Positions 43,338 through 51,930 of a stretch of 64,000 bases of DNA are shown here, piece after piece. The notes beneath the pieces were generated by a model, which worked only from the letters and a program-made list of their open reading frames with translations, was not told the DNA's origin and did no database searches. A program made the translations under genes and the position numbers. Each line of letters begins with the position of its first letter. Position 1 is the stretch's first letter. The stretch comes from Bradyrhizobium tropiciagri (lineage in GTDB: Bacteria; Pseudomonadota; Alphaproteobacteria; Rhizobiales; Xanthobacteraceae): positions 124,001-188,000 of the forward strand of contig NZ_JAFCKH010000007.1 in NCBI RefSeq assembly GCF_018130505.1, read 5' to 3'.

Positions 43338-45007
43338 TGGCGCGGCCGGATGAACTGACCTTCGCGCCGCTCGGCGGCGTCGGCGAGATCGGCATGAACC
43401 TGTCGATCTACGGGCTCGGCAACCGCCACCAGCGCTCCTTCCTCGCGGTCGATCTCGGCGTCTCCTTCGGCGACGAGGAGCATCTGCCGGGCATCGACCT
43501 GATCATGCCCGACGTCCGCTTCCTGGAGAAGGAGCGCAACAATCTGATGGGCCTCGTGCTGACGCACGCCCATGAGGACCATTTCGGCGCCATCATCGAC
43601 CTCTGGCCGAAGCTCGGCTGCAAGATCTACGCGACCCAATTCAGCGCCGCGTTGTTCGAAGCCAAATGCGCCGCCGAGCGCAACCCGCCGAAGATCCCGG
43701 TCACGGTGATCCCCTCGGGCGGCCGGGTCGATATCGGCCCGTTCAATGTCGAGTTCATCCCGGTGGCGCATTCGATTCCGGAATCGCATGCGCTGGCGAT
43801 CAAGACCGAGGTCGGTACGGTGCTGCACACCGGCGACTGGAAGATCGACCCGACCCCGATCATCGGCCCGCCGACCGACGAGCGGCGGCTGCGCGAACTC
43901 GGCGACGAAGGCGTGCTGGCGCTGGTCGGCGATTCCACCAACGCGGTGCGCGACGGCCGCTCGCCGTCGGAGACCGAGGTCGCCGCCACCATCAAGAAGC
44001 TGGTCAAGGCGGCCAAGGGCCGGGTCGCGGTCACCACCTTCGCCTCCAATGTCGCCCGCGTCCGGGCGGTGGCGGATGCCGCCAATGCCGCCGACCGCGA
44101 GGTCGTGGTGGTCGGCCGCGCCATGGAGCGCGTGGTGCAGGTGGCGCGCGAATGCGGCTATCTCGACGGCTCGCACAAATTCCGCAGCACCGACGTCTAC
44201 GGCCATTTCCCGCCGGACAAGGTGCTGGCGCTGTGCACCGGCAGTCAGGGCGAGCCGCGCGCCGCGCTGGCGCGGATCGCCAATGACGACCATCCCGAGG
44301 TCACCCTGAACAAGGGCGACACCGTGATCTTCTCCTCCCGCACCATTCCCGGCAACGAGAAGGCGGTCGGCAGCATCATCAACGGACTGGTGGCGCAGGG
44401 CGTCGAGATCATCACCGACCGCGAGCACCTCGTGCATGTCTCCGGCCATCCGCGCCGCGACGAGCTGCGCGACATGATCTCCTGGGTGCGGCCGCAGCTC
44501 CTGATCCCCGTGCACGGCGAGGCGCTGCACCTTGCCGAGCACGCCAAGCTTGCGCGCTCGGCCGGGGTGCCGAAGGTCTTGACCTGTCGCAACGGCGACC
44601 TGATCAAGCTTGGCCCCGGCGAGCCCGGCATCATCGGCGAAGTGCCGGCCGGCCGGCTCTACAAGGACGGCACCATCCTCGAGGATTCCAAGTCGCGCGC
44701 CGTGGTCGAGCGCCGCCGGATGGGCTTTGCCGGCTGCGCCTTCGTCGCCGTCGCCATGACCGGGCAGGGCGAACTGGCCGACGATCCCGAGGTTGATCTC
44801 GTCGGCATGCCGGAGAAGAATGCGGCCGGCGAGCTGCTCGACGACATCGTGTTCGACGTCGTGGTATCGACGATCGAGGGCCTGCCGAAGCCGCGGCGGC
44901 GCGATCCGGATGCGCTGGGAGAATCGGTGCGCCGCGCGGTACGCGCCGTCATCAATGAGCACTGGGGCAAGAAGCCGATCTGCCTCGTGCACGTTCTGAC
45001 GGTTTGA
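43337..45007 (+). CDS. rnj: Ribonuclease J
   Basis: A 556-residue metallo-beta-lactamase/beta-CASP ribonuclease for mRNA decay and RNA maturation. The metal motif THAHEDH gives His77, His79, Asp81 and His82; the beta-CASP KVLALCTGSQGEP and the later HVSGHPRRDELRDMI motifs follow. It is translationally coupled to birA. Alphaproteobacteria commonly carry RNase J together with RNase E. Confidence 0.94.
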   Translation: MARPDELTFAPLGGVGEIGMNLSIYGLGNRHQRSFLAVDLGVSFGDEEHLPGIDLIMPDVRFLEKERNNLMGLVLTHAHEDHFGAIIDLWPKLGCKIYATQFSAALFEAKCAAERNPPKIPVTVIPSGGRVDIGPFNVEFIPVAHSIPESHALAIKTEVGTVLHTGDWKIDPTPIIGPPTDERRLRELGDEGVLALVGDSTNAVRDGRSPSETEVAATIKKLVKAAKGRVAVTTFASNVARVRAVADAANAADREVVVVGRAMERVVQVARECGYLDGSHKFRSTDVYGHFPPDKVLALCTGSQGEPRAALARIANDDHPEVTLNKGDTVIFSSRTIPGNEKAVGSIINGLVAQGVEIITDREHLVHVSGHPRRDELRDMISWVRPQLLIPVHGEALHLAEHAKLARSAGVPKVLTCRNGDLIKLGPGEPGIIGEVPAGRLYKDGTILEDSKSRAVVERRRMGFAGCAFVAVAMTGQGELADDPEVDLVGMPEKNAAGELLDDIVFDVVVSTIEGLPKPRRRDPDALGESVRRAVRAVINEHWGKKPICLVHVLTV

Positions 45008-45013
45008 CGCGCG

Positions 45014-45044
45014 ATCCGGAAAAGCGCGAAGCGGCTTTCCGGAT
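45014..45044. repeat. Palindromic intergenic element (ATCCGGAAA/TTTCCGGAT)
   Basis: Perfect nine-base arms flank a 13-base loop just behind rnj. The sequence GATCCGGAAAAG matches the element near 60663, marking it as a dispersed family. Confidence 0.75.
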
Positions 45045-45070
45045 ACTGCGCTGGATAAAGGGAGAGAGAC

Positions 45071-45475
45071 ATGCTGGGCCGGCTCAATCACGTCGCGATC
45101 GCGGTCAAGGACGCGAAGAGCGCCGCAAGGATTTATGGCACCGCCTTCAATGCGGAGATTTCCGATGCGGTGCCGCTGCCCGAGCATGGCGTCATCACCG
45201 TGTTCGTGACCCTGCCCAACACCAAGATCGAATTCATCGAGCCGCTCGGCGAGGTCTCGCCGATCGCAAAGTTCGTCGAGCGCAACGCCGACGGCGGCAT
45301 CCACCACATCTGCTACGACGTGCCCGACATCATCGCCGCGCGCGACCGCCTGATCGCCGACGGCGCCCGCGTGCTCGGCGACGGCCAGCCGAAGATCGGC
45401 GCCCACGGCAAGCCGGTGCTGTTCTTCCACCCCAAGGATTTCTCCGGCGCGCTGGTCGAGATCGAGCAGGCCTGA
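45071..45475 (+). CDS. mce: Methylmalonyl-CoA epimerase
   Basis: A 134-residue vicinal-oxygen-chelate protein that interconverts R- and S-methylmalonyl-CoA in propionate catabolism. Metal ligands His7 (LNHVAIAV) and His79 (GIHHICYDV) and the terminal Glu in LVEIEQA fit the family; the KPVLFFHPKDFSGALVEIEQ end is characteristic. GGAGAGAG precedes the ATG. The mutase genes are not in the window. Confidence 0.93.
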   Translation: MLGRLNHVAIAVKDAKSAARIYGTAFNAEISDAVPLPEHGVITVFVTLPNTKIEFIEPLGEVSPIAKFVERNADGGIHHICYDVPDIIAARDRLIADGARVLGDGQPKIGAHGKPVLFFHPKDFSGALVEIEQA

Positions 45476-45480
45476 GGCGC

Positions 45481-45774
45481 ATGACTTTCTCGGCCTACCA
45501 GATCTCCACCGGCCTTGCGATCTACTTCGTGCTGTGGTGGCTCACGCTGTTCCTGACGCTGCCGTTCGGCGTGCGCAGCCAGCATGAGGACGGCGTCGGC
45601 GCGCCCGGCACCGATCCCGGCGCGCCGATCCTGGCGCGGATGGGCCGCAAGCTGCTGTGGACCACGCTGCTCTCGGCCGTGATTTTTGCAATCGGGATGT
45701 GGGCCTATTACGCCGGCTATCTCTCGATCGAGCGGCTGTCGAAACTGATGGGGATGCCGGACTTTCACAATTGA
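45481..45774 (+). CDS. DUF1467 family membrane protein
   Basis: A 97-residue protein with two membrane helices (IYFVLWWLTLFLTLPFGV and LLWTTLLSAVIFAIGMWAYY), the first followed by the RSQHEDG segment typical of DUF1467. It starts five bases behind mce and is probably co-transcribed with it, an arrangement I believe is usual in alphaproteobacteria. Function unknown. Confidence 0.88.
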   Translation: MTFSAYQISTGLAIYFVLWWLTLFLTLPFGVRSQHEDGVGAPGTDPGAPILARMGRKLLWTTLLSAVIFAIGMWAYYAGYLSIERLSKLMGMPDFHN

Positions 45775-45852
45775 CGCTGCAATAAGCCGAGACCGGCCCA
45801 TCGCGGGAGTGAGGATCAACCTCGCCCCGGCACATGCGGAGGAGGGGACGAC

Positions 45853-47154
45853 ATGAACCTGCAGGCGCAGCCGGGCTCCGGGGCGAGTCAATACCGCATC
45901 CTGCGGGAAACCGATCTCAGGGATTATCTCGCGGCGCTCCCCGCCGTGGCCAGCCGGCTCGGCGGCACGCCGGCAAGCTGGTCGATCAGCGAGGTCGGCG
46001 ACGGCAATCTCAACCTCGTTTTCATCGTCAAGGGCGCGAGCGGCAGCATCGCGGTGAAGCAGGCGCTGCCCTACGTGCGTCTGGTCGGCGAGAGCTGGCC
46101 GCTGCCGCTCTCGCGCGCCCATTTCGAGCACATGGCCCTGGTGCATCAGGCGCGGCTGGCGCCGAAGCTGGTGCCGGCCGTGCTGCATCACGACGACACG
46201 CTGGCGCTGACCGCGATGGAACTGCTCGAGCCGCACATCATCATGCGCAAGGGGCTGATCGAAGGCGCGCGCTATCCGCGCTTCGTCGATGACATCTCGA
46301 CCTTCCTGGCGCGGACGCTGTTCTTCACCTCCGACCTCGCGTTGTCGGCCGCGGAGAAGAAGCAGGGCATCGCCGATTTCGCCGGCAATCACGCGCTGTG
46401 CAAGATCACCGAGGATCTGATCTTCACCGATCCCTACCGTATCGCCGAGCAGAACCGCTGGACCGCGCCGTATCTCGACGCGACGGCCGCCGCGTTCCGC
46501 GACGATCTCGACCTGCATGTCGCGATCTCCAGGCTCAAGCTGAAGTTCATGGCGAGCCCGGAAGCGCTGCTGCACGGCGACCTGCACACCGGCTCGATCA
46601 TGGTCACCGAGACGGACACGCAGGTGATCGACCCCGAGTTCGCCTTCTACGGCCCGATGGGTTTCGATATCGGAGCCGTCGTCGGCAATCTCCTGATGGC
46701 CTATCTCGCCTCCGCCGGCCACGAGCGCACGCCCGGCGAACGGGCGTCGTTCGAGGCCTGGCTGCTCGAAACCATCGAGGACGTCTGGACCGGGTTCTCA
46801 CAAAGGTTTCTCGCGCTGTGGCGCAGCGAGGCGAAGGGCGACGGCTATCCCGTATCGCTGTTCGCAGGCGAGGCGGGCGCCGCTCGGCTGGAGGCCGAGC
46901 GGCAGGCCTACATGGCGCGGCTGTTCCAGGACACGGTCGGTTTCGCCGCCGCCAAGACCATCCGCCGCATCCTCGGCCTCGCGCACAACATCGATTTCGA
47001 GTGGATCACTGACGAGAAGCAGCGCGCGATCTGTGAGGCGCGCAGCCTGAAGCTGGCTCGCACCATGATGCTGGACACACCGTCGTTCACGACGATCGGC
47101 GCCGTCACCGCGGCAGCGCGCGAGGTGCGTGGTTGGCAGCCGGATTTCGCCTGA
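45853..47154 (+). CDS. mtnK: S-methyl-5-thioribose kinase
   Basis: A 433-residue kinase of the choline/aminoglycoside kinase fold that phosphorylates 5-methylthioribose in methionine salvage. The catalytic loop HGDLHTGSIMV starts at His241 (Asp243), and the metal motif DPEFAFYGPMGFDIG starts at Asp260. GGAGGAGGGG precedes the ATG. The partner isomerase mtnA is not next to it in this window. It is convergent with a ribose-type ABC importer. Confidence 0.93.
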   Translation: MNLQAQPGSGASQYRILRETDLRDYLAALPAVASRLGGTPASWSISEVGDGNLNLVFIVKGASGSIAVKQALPYVRLVGESWPLPLSRAHFEHMALVHQARLAPKLVPAVLHHDDTLALTAMELLEPHIIMRKGLIEGARYPRFVDDISTFLARTLFFTSDLALSAAEKKQGIADFAGNHALCKITEDLIFTDPYRIAEQNRWTAPYLDATAAAFRDDLDLHVAISRLKLKFMASPEALLHGDLHTGSIMVTETDTQVIDPEFAFYGPMGFDIGAVVGNLLMAYLASAGHERTPGERASFEAWLLETIEDVWTGFSQRFLALWRSEAKGDGYPVSLFAGEAGAARLEAERQAYMARLFQDTVGFAAAKTIRRILGLAHNIDFEWITDEKQRAICEARSLKLARTMMLDTPSFTTIGAVTAAAREVRGWQPDFA

Positions 47155-47178
47155 CGGAGGTGCGGCCACACCCACCGC

Positions 47179-47282
47179 CGTCATCGCCCGGCTTGACCGG
47201 GCGATCCAGTACGCCGCGGCCCCTCGGCTCAAGCACTGCCGTCTCTGGAATACTGGATCACCCGGTCGAGCCGGCTGATGAC
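47179..47282. repeat. Long imperfect inverted repeat
   Basis: The left arm (47179-47211, CGTCATCGCCCGGCTTGACC...) and the right arm (47251-47282) are near reverse complements over about 32 bases, with a 39-base centre. Each arm also has a GCCCGG/CCGGGC hairpin of its own. This is the CCCGGCTTGACCGGG type of Bradyrhizobium intergenic repeat. Confidence 0.85.
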
Positions 47283-47321
47283 ACCGCGTTGTTTGGCTAG
47301 CGATGTGCCACACACTCAGTG

Positions 47322-47344
47322 TCGTCCCTGCAAAGCAGGGACGA
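47322..47344. repeat. Perfect short hairpin TCGTCCCTGC/GCAGGGACGA
   Basis: Ten-base perfect arms close on a three-base AAA loop, 40 bases behind the previous repeat and ahead of the stop codon of the convergent permease gene. It may end transcription from either side. Confidence 0.75.
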
Positions 47345-47379
47345 CGGGTGGACAGAGCTGTGTGCTCATCTCCACCATT

Positions 47380-48414
47380 CTAATCCACCGCCTTCTCCCG
47401 GAGCCGCTGGGCGTAGACGTTGATGATCAGCGCCGCAAGCAGGATCAGGCCGCGGATCAGGATCTTCAGAAAACTGTCGATGTTGACGTGGTCGAGGCCG
47501 TTGTTGAGCACGCCGAGCACGAACAGGCCGACGATGGTGTTGCCGATGCCGCCGCGGCCGCCGAACAGGCTGGTGCCGCCGACCACCACAGCCGCGATCG
47601 AGTCGAGCAGATAGGTGTCGAACTCGTTCTGCTGCGCGCTGCCGAAATGCGCGACGCCGAGCATGCCGCCGATCCCCGAGCACACCGCCGAGATCACCAT
47701 CACCGCGCCGAGGATCAGCTTGACGTTGAGGCCGGCGAACTCCGCGGCCTCGCGATTGCCGCCGACCATGTAGACGTAGCGGCCGAACCGCGTGTAGGTC
47801 AGTACTAGATGGCCGCCGAGCAGCATCACCGCGGCGACGATCACGATCCAGGGGATGCCGCCGATCGAGCCGGAGCCGAGCGTCGTGATCAGCGGCGGCA
47901 CCTTGTAGGCGATCTGGCCGCGCACCAGCATCGCGGAGACACCGGCCGCGATCTGCATCATCGCCAGCGTCATGATGAAGGAGGGGATGCCGATCACGGT
48001 CAGCCCCAGCGCATTGACGAGGCCGAGCAGCGCGCACAGCGCCAGCGCCAGCAGGATCGCGGCCCAGCCGGGCATCGGCACGTTGGCGATGTTGACGTAG
48101 GATTCCTGCACCGTGAAGTAGGCGACCGCGATGCCGGTGACGTTGGCGATGCTGGCGATCGACAGGTCGATCTCCGCGCACAGGATCACGAAGGTGAGGC
48201 CGACCGCGATGATGCCGGTGACCGATACCTGTGTGAGGATATTGCCGACATTGTCGAGCGTCGCGAAGGACGGGCTCGCGATCGCGAAGAAGCCGCTGAG
48301 CAGGATCAGGGTCAGGAACGGCGCGATATTGCGCATCTGCGAGCGCAGGAACGGCGCCAGCCCGCGCGGCCGCTTGTGATCCGCAGGGCTCGCCGCGCTG
48401 TCACTGCTCGTCAT
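47380..48414 (-). CDS. Sugar ABC transporter permease, RbsC type
   Basis: A 344-residue inner-membrane permease with eight to ten helices. The segment EFAGLNVKLILGAVMVISAVCSGIGGML and the LLDSIAAVVVGGTSLFGGRGGIGNT block are diagnostic of RbsC-type permeases of carbohydrate importers. The ATG at 48412-48414 has GGGAGAG upstream; a longer frame runs into the ATPase gene and was rejected. Third gene of a binding protein-ATPase-permease unit. Confidence 0.93.
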   Translation of the reverse strand: MTSSDSAASPADHKRPRGLAPFLRSQMRNIAPFLTLILLSGFFAIASPSFATLDNVGNILTQVSVTGIIAVGLTFVILCAEIDLSIASIANVTGIAVAYFTVQESYVNIANVPMPGWAAILLALALCALLGLVNALGLTVIGIPSFIMTLAMMQIAAGVSAMLVRGQIAYKVPPLITTLGSGSIGGIPWIVIVAAVMLLGGHLVLTYTRFGRYVYMVGGNREAAEFAGLNVKLILGAVMVISAVCSGIGGMLGVAHFGSAQQNEFDTYLLDSIAAVVVGGTSLFGGRGGIGNTIVGLFVLGVLNNGLDHVNIDSFLKILIRGLILLAALIINVYAQRLREKAVD

Positions 48415-48427
48415 ATACGTCTCTCCC

Positions 48428-49930
48428 TCAGGCGGCTTCCAGCAGGCGGTCCTTGCTGACCGCTTCACCGGCAAATTCACGCACCACGGCGCCGCGCTTC
48501 AGCACCAGGATCCGGTCGGCCAGCGACAGCACCGTCTCCGGCTCGGTCGACAGCACGATGATCGCAAGGCCCTTGGCCCGGAGGTCGCGGACGATGTTGA
48601 TCACGTCGTTCTTGGCGCCGACATCCATGCCGCGGGTCGGCTCGCACAGCACCAAAAGGCGCGGCGGGTAGGTCAGCCATTTCGCCAGCGCCACCTTCTG
48701 CTGGTTGCCGCCGGACAGCATGCCGAGGTCGAGGCCGACCACCGGCGGCCTGATCTGCAGCTGCTCGACCTGGCGCTTGGCGATGGCGCGCTCGGTCACC
48801 GGCTTGAGCAGCAGCGCGGAGATGCGCTCCAGGATGCTGATCGAGATGTTCTTGTAGACCGGCTCCTGGTGGAACAGCATCGCGCGGCGGCTCTCCGGCA
48901 CCAGCGCGACGCCGGCGCGCCGCGCGGCCGCGGTGCTGCGGAACGTCTTCGCGGCGCCATCGACCGCGAGCGTGCCGCCATCCGGCTTCAGCTTGCCGAA
49001 CAGGATGCGCGACAGTTCGAGCTGCCCGCAGCCCATGAAGCCGTAGACGCCGAGCACCTCGCCGGAGCGCGCCTCGAAGGAGACGTCCTGCAGGCTGCGG
49101 CCGAGCGAGAGCTGGTCGGCTTTCAGGACCGTCCGGCCACCGCCGGCTGGCGGCAGCATCAGGTCGTCGCTGTAGCTGTGCTCCAGCGCCTCGCCGCCGC
49201 GGCCGATCATCGCCTCGATCAGCGCGCCCTTGCTGGTCTCAGCGGACCGGGTCTCGGTGACCTTGCGGCCGTTGCGGAACACGGTCACCACGTCGGAGAC
49301 GCGCAGGATGTCCTCGATGAAATGCGAGATGAAGACGATGCTGGTGCCTTCCTCGCGCAGCCTGCGCAGCGTGGCGAAGAGACGCTCGACCTCGGGGGGC
49401 GAGAGCGCGGAGGTCGGCTCGTCCAGGATGATGATGCGCGCGCCGGAGAACAGCACGCGGGCGATCTCGATCAATTGCTGCAGGCCGATCGGCAGGTCGC
49501 CGAGCCGCGTCATCGGATCGACGTCGATGCCGAATCGCGACAGCTGCTCGCCCGCCTCGCGCGCCATCCGCCGCCATTGCACAAGGCCGAGGCGGTTGGT
49601 CGGCTGGTTGCCGAGGAAGACGTTCTCGGCGACGGTGAGATCAGGCGCCACGCTTAGCTCCTGATGCACCATGCCGATGCCGGCGGCATGCGCGTCGCGG
49701 GTCGAACGGAAGCGCGTCTCCTTGCCGTCGAGCATGAAGCGGCCGGAAAATTCCGGGTGCACGCCGGCGATGATCTTCATCAGCGTGCTCTTGCCGGCGC
49801 CGTTCTCGCCGACGAGACCATGGATCTCGCCGGCGTGAAGCGCGAAGTCGACGCCACGAAGGGCTTCGACACCGCCGAAGGCCTTCGTGATGTCCTTCAA
49901 TTCCAGGATCGGGGCGCGTCCCTGCGACAT
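48428..49930 (-). CDS. Sugar ABC transporter ATP-binding protein, RbsA type
   Basis: A 500-residue protein with two fused nucleotide-binding domains. The first has Walker A GENGAGKST (41-49) and an IGLQQLIEIARVL signature region with FLDEPT-type Walker B (IIILDEPTSAL). The second has the degenerate Walker A GFMGCGQLE typical of this class, and LSGGNQQKVALAKWL. It powers uptake through the neighbouring permease. The gap to the permease is 13 bases. Confidence 0.95.
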   Translation of the reverse strand: MSQGRAPILELKDITKAFGGVEALRGVDFALHAGEIHGLVGENGAGKSTLMKIIAGVHPEFSGRFMLDGKETRFRSTRDAHAAGIGMVHQELSVAPDLTVAENVFLGNQPTNRLGLVQWRRMAREAGEQLSRFGIDVDPMTRLGDLPIGLQQLIEIARVLFSGARIIILDEPTSALSPPEVERLFATLRRLREEGTSIVFISHFIEDILRVSDVVTVFRNGRKVTETRSAETSKGALIEAMIGRGGEALEHSYSDDLMLPPAGGGRTVLKADQLSLGRSLQDVSFEARSGEVLGVYGFMGCGQLELSRILFGKLKPDGGTLAVDGAAKTFRSTAAARRAGVALVPESRRAMLFHQEPVYKNISISILERISALLLKPVTERAIAKRQVEQLQIRPPVVGLDLGMLSGGNQQKVALAKWLTYPPRLLVLCEPTRGMDVGAKNDVINIVRDLRAKGLAIIVLSTEPETVLSLADRILVLKRGAVVREFAGEAVSKDRLLEAA

Positions 49931-49939
49931 GCGGGCCGC

Positions 49940-50956
49940 TCAGATCAGGAAGTGATCCTCCATCCACTGCATGCCCGGCGCGTTGGCCTTGGTCACGACC
50001 GGACCGTCGGTGATGACGTGCTTGGGGATGCCCTGGCCGCTCTTCTCGCCGCCGACCACGGCCGCGACACCGGCGACGATCGCGCCGCCATGGATGCGGC
50101 AGGACGGATTGCGCACGGTCGCGAACATGCGGCCTTCGCTGACCGCCTGGATCGCCGGCGGCATGGCGTCGACGCCGCCGATCAGGATGTTGGTGCGGTT
50201 GCGCGCCTTCATGATGTTGTAGGCGGCGAGCGCCATGTCGTCATTGTGGAAGAACGCCGCGTCGATCTGCGGATACTTCGTCAGATAGGTTTCCCAGAGC
50301 CGGGCGGTCTTCGAGACATCCCAGTCCGCGGGCTGGGTGTCCAGCACCTCGATGTTCGGGAACTGCTTCACGACCGTGTTAAAACCCTTGGCACGGCCCT
50401 GTGCGCCGGTGTGGCCGAGCGCGCCCTGGGTCATGATGATCTTGCCCTTGCCGCCCATCGCGTTGCACAGCGCCTGCGTCACCGAGGCGCCCATGAACTC
50501 GTTGTCGGGCGCGAGGAACGAGTGGACGTTGATCTGGTCGAGCGGAGCAATCAGCGTGTCCATGTCGATCACGGGCGTGCCGGCATCGATCATCTTCTGC
50601 ACCGGCTGGGTGAGGGTGCCGATGCCGAAGGCCTGGATGGCGACGAAGTCCCACTTCTGCGAGGCCATGTTGTCGATCGCGGCGCGCTGCTTGACGGCGT
50701 CGAGCTGGCCGTCGAACCAGGTGACCTCGACATTGAATAGCTTGCCCCAGAACTCGGCGGCCTGCTTGCCCTGCGCGCACCACGTCGCCTGCAGTCCGGC
50801 GTTGGAGAAGGCGGCCTTCAGCGGCTTTTCCGAGCGGCCCATTTCGGCGGCGAGCGCCGGACCCATCGCGCCGAACATCGCTGCGGCTGCGCCACCGGCT
50901 GCCGCGAGTTGCAGAAGGTCGCGCCTCGTCGTCGACGACTTGTCCATCCCTGGCAT
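49940..50956 (-). CDS. Sugar ABC transporter substrate-binding protein, Tat-exported
   Basis: A 338-residue periplasmic binding protein of the ribose/galactose (PBP1 type B) fold. TTRRDLLQLAAAGGAAAA is a twin-arginine signal. The body shows AIDNMASQKWDFVAIQAFG and NDDMALAAYNIMKA, typical of the fold. I chose the ATG at 50954-50956 because GAGGGAG lies nine bases before it; the earlier ATG would place that site inside the gene. The ligand is not readable; pentoses, inositol-like compounds or thioribose are possible. First gene of the importer operon. Confidence 0.9.
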   Translation of the reverse strand: MPGMDKSSTTRRDLLQLAAAGGAAAAMFGAMGPALAAEMGRSEKPLKAAFSNAGLQATWCAQGKQAAEFWGKLFNVEVTWFDGQLDAVKQRAAIDNMASQKWDFVAIQAFGIGTLTQPVQKMIDAGTPVIDMDTLIAPLDQINVHSFLAPDNEFMGASVTQALCNAMGGKGKIIMTQGALGHTGAQGRAKGFNTVVKQFPNIEVLDTQPADWDVSKTARLWETYLTKYPQIDAAFFHNDDMALAAYNIMKARNRTNILIGGVDAMPPAIQAVSEGRMFATVRNPSCRIHGGAIVAGVAAVVGGEKSGQGIPKHVITDGPVVTKANAPGMQWMEDHFLI

Positions 50957-51046
50957 CGTTGCTTGCTCCCTCTTCATTTTTTGACCGTCGGCGTCAGTTG
51001 CACGCGCCGCGGATCACGGGAGTGTGTCACAATCGGAACGGCGACG

Positions 51047-51472
51047 CTACGGTGTCTCCGCCGCGAGATGTTTCTGCTGCGCCACGACGGCGTCGATGTC
51101 GCGCAGCAGCTTGTGCCACGCAGCATCGATCTCGTCGGACCAATCATCGCCGAGGATGTCGCGCAGTTCGTTGGCGATCACGCCGAAGAACGCGATGAAC
51201 AAGTCGCGCGGCGTGCCGTACGCATCATGCGACGACACTTCGCATTCGATCAGCCGGAAATGTCCGCGGCGCTCGCCTGCAAAATCGATGATCGCCTCGA
51301 TCGTCAGCGACAGCATCGAGCCTCTCACGTGCTCGCTGCCTTCGGTGCGAAACATCGCCTGCGTCTCGGGGTGTTCGCGAAACAGCCGTCGATAGACGAG
51401 CGGCGTCAGATCATCGCAGCGCGCGGCGGCGAGGTCGAAACTGTGTTCGATTGGATTTGATGATGAGGTCAT
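51047..51472 (-). CDS. Single-domain globin
   Basis: A 141-residue heme protein. VYRRLFREHPETQAMF matches the B-C helix region of bacterial hemoglobins, ending in the CD1 Phe41; His82 in SSHDAYGTPRDLF is the proximal ligand; AAWHKLLRDI near the end fits helix H. There is no reductase domain, so it resembles Vgb or single-domain nitric-oxide-handling globins. The stop codon is 90 bases ahead of the ABC importer on the same strand and there is no terminator, so co-transcription is possible. Oxygen or NO binding is inferred from the family. Confidence 0.8.
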   Translation of the reverse strand: MTSSSNPIEHSFDLAAARCDDLTPLVYRRLFREHPETQAMFRTEGSEHVRGSMLSLTIEAIIDFAGERRGHFRLIECEVSSHDAYGTPRDLFIAFFGVIANELRDILGDDWSDEIDAAWHKLLRDIDAVVAQQKHLAAETP

Positions 51473-51493
51473 AGCGCGATGCGATCATCACAT

Positions 51494-51523
51494 AAAAAAA
51501 GAGCAGGGCTCCAAGCCCTGCTC
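51494..51523 (-). terminator. Rho-independent terminator upstream of the globin gene
   Basis: GAGCAGGGCT and AGCCCTGCTC form perfect ten-base arms around a three-base loop; on the minus strand seven T follow. It must end a leftward transcript that begins to its right, where no protein gene is evident. Confidence 0.9.
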
Positions 51524-51675
51524 CAAAAATTGTGTCGACCCTATTTGCCCCAAAAATTCGATTTGATCTTGATTGATGGGGTGACGCTGCTTGTGCGCGT
51601 CGGGCTCCTCCCGAGACTTGGACCACCAGGACACGCCTCGCGGCTGGCCTGAGCCCGAAGTGGTAGACCATCTTT
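51494..51675 (-). ncRNA. Candidate structured small RNA with own terminator
   Basis: Read on the minus strand, this region folds into a series of stems: GGTCTACCA/TGGTGGTCC (51620-51669, with inner CTTCG/CGAGG and GGCT/AGCC), CGGG-AGGAG-CCCG (51601-51613), GACGC/GCGTC (51583-51601) and CCCC/GGGG (51548-51581), then an intrinsic terminator. Reading frames across it show no family motif and run into the terminator. It lies upstream of the globin gene, so it may be a free RNA or a long leader. I could not find its promoter and do not match it to a known RNA. Confidence 0.4.
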
Positions 51676-51930
51676 CCAGGCTTGTCACCATTTTCGGCAA
51701 CGATTGTTCAAATTTCGAGCAATTTGCGAAATGATTGGGATGTTGCCACTGACGGTTGTGAGGGTGAGTGGAAAACGCGTGATGGGGTAAAGAGATACGG
51801 CAGTCTGTTAGACTGCTTGCCGCGCGCGCCACGGCTGCGTTCATTTCCGCGGGCTGGAATAAACGGCGCACTGCTGTGTCTCGACTTCTAGCCGATGTGG
51901 TGGTTAGTTCCTCCCGGGATGGGTTTTGCG
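51676..51930. other. Divergent spacer ahead of the copper cassette
   Basis: Together with the RNA candidate this makes a 458-base protein-free stretch. It should carry the rightward promoter of the DUF2946-TonB-receptor genes and the leftward promoter of the RNA candidate. A short palindrome GCAGTCTGTTAGACTGC lies at 51800-51816. I found no clear promoter boxes. Confidence 0.4.
51800..51816. promoter_or_regulatory. Palindrome, possible operator of the copper cassette
   Basis: GCAGTCT and AGACTGC form perfect seven-base arms around GTT, about 115 bases before the DUF2946 start. Its size and place suit a repressor or activator site for the divergent region, but the regulator is unknown. Confidence 0.35.

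Noticed and set aside
51488-51871. Possible 127-residue minus-strand protein over the small-RNA candidate
   Set aside because: No ribosome site, no motif, and the frame reads straight through a strong intrinsic terminator.
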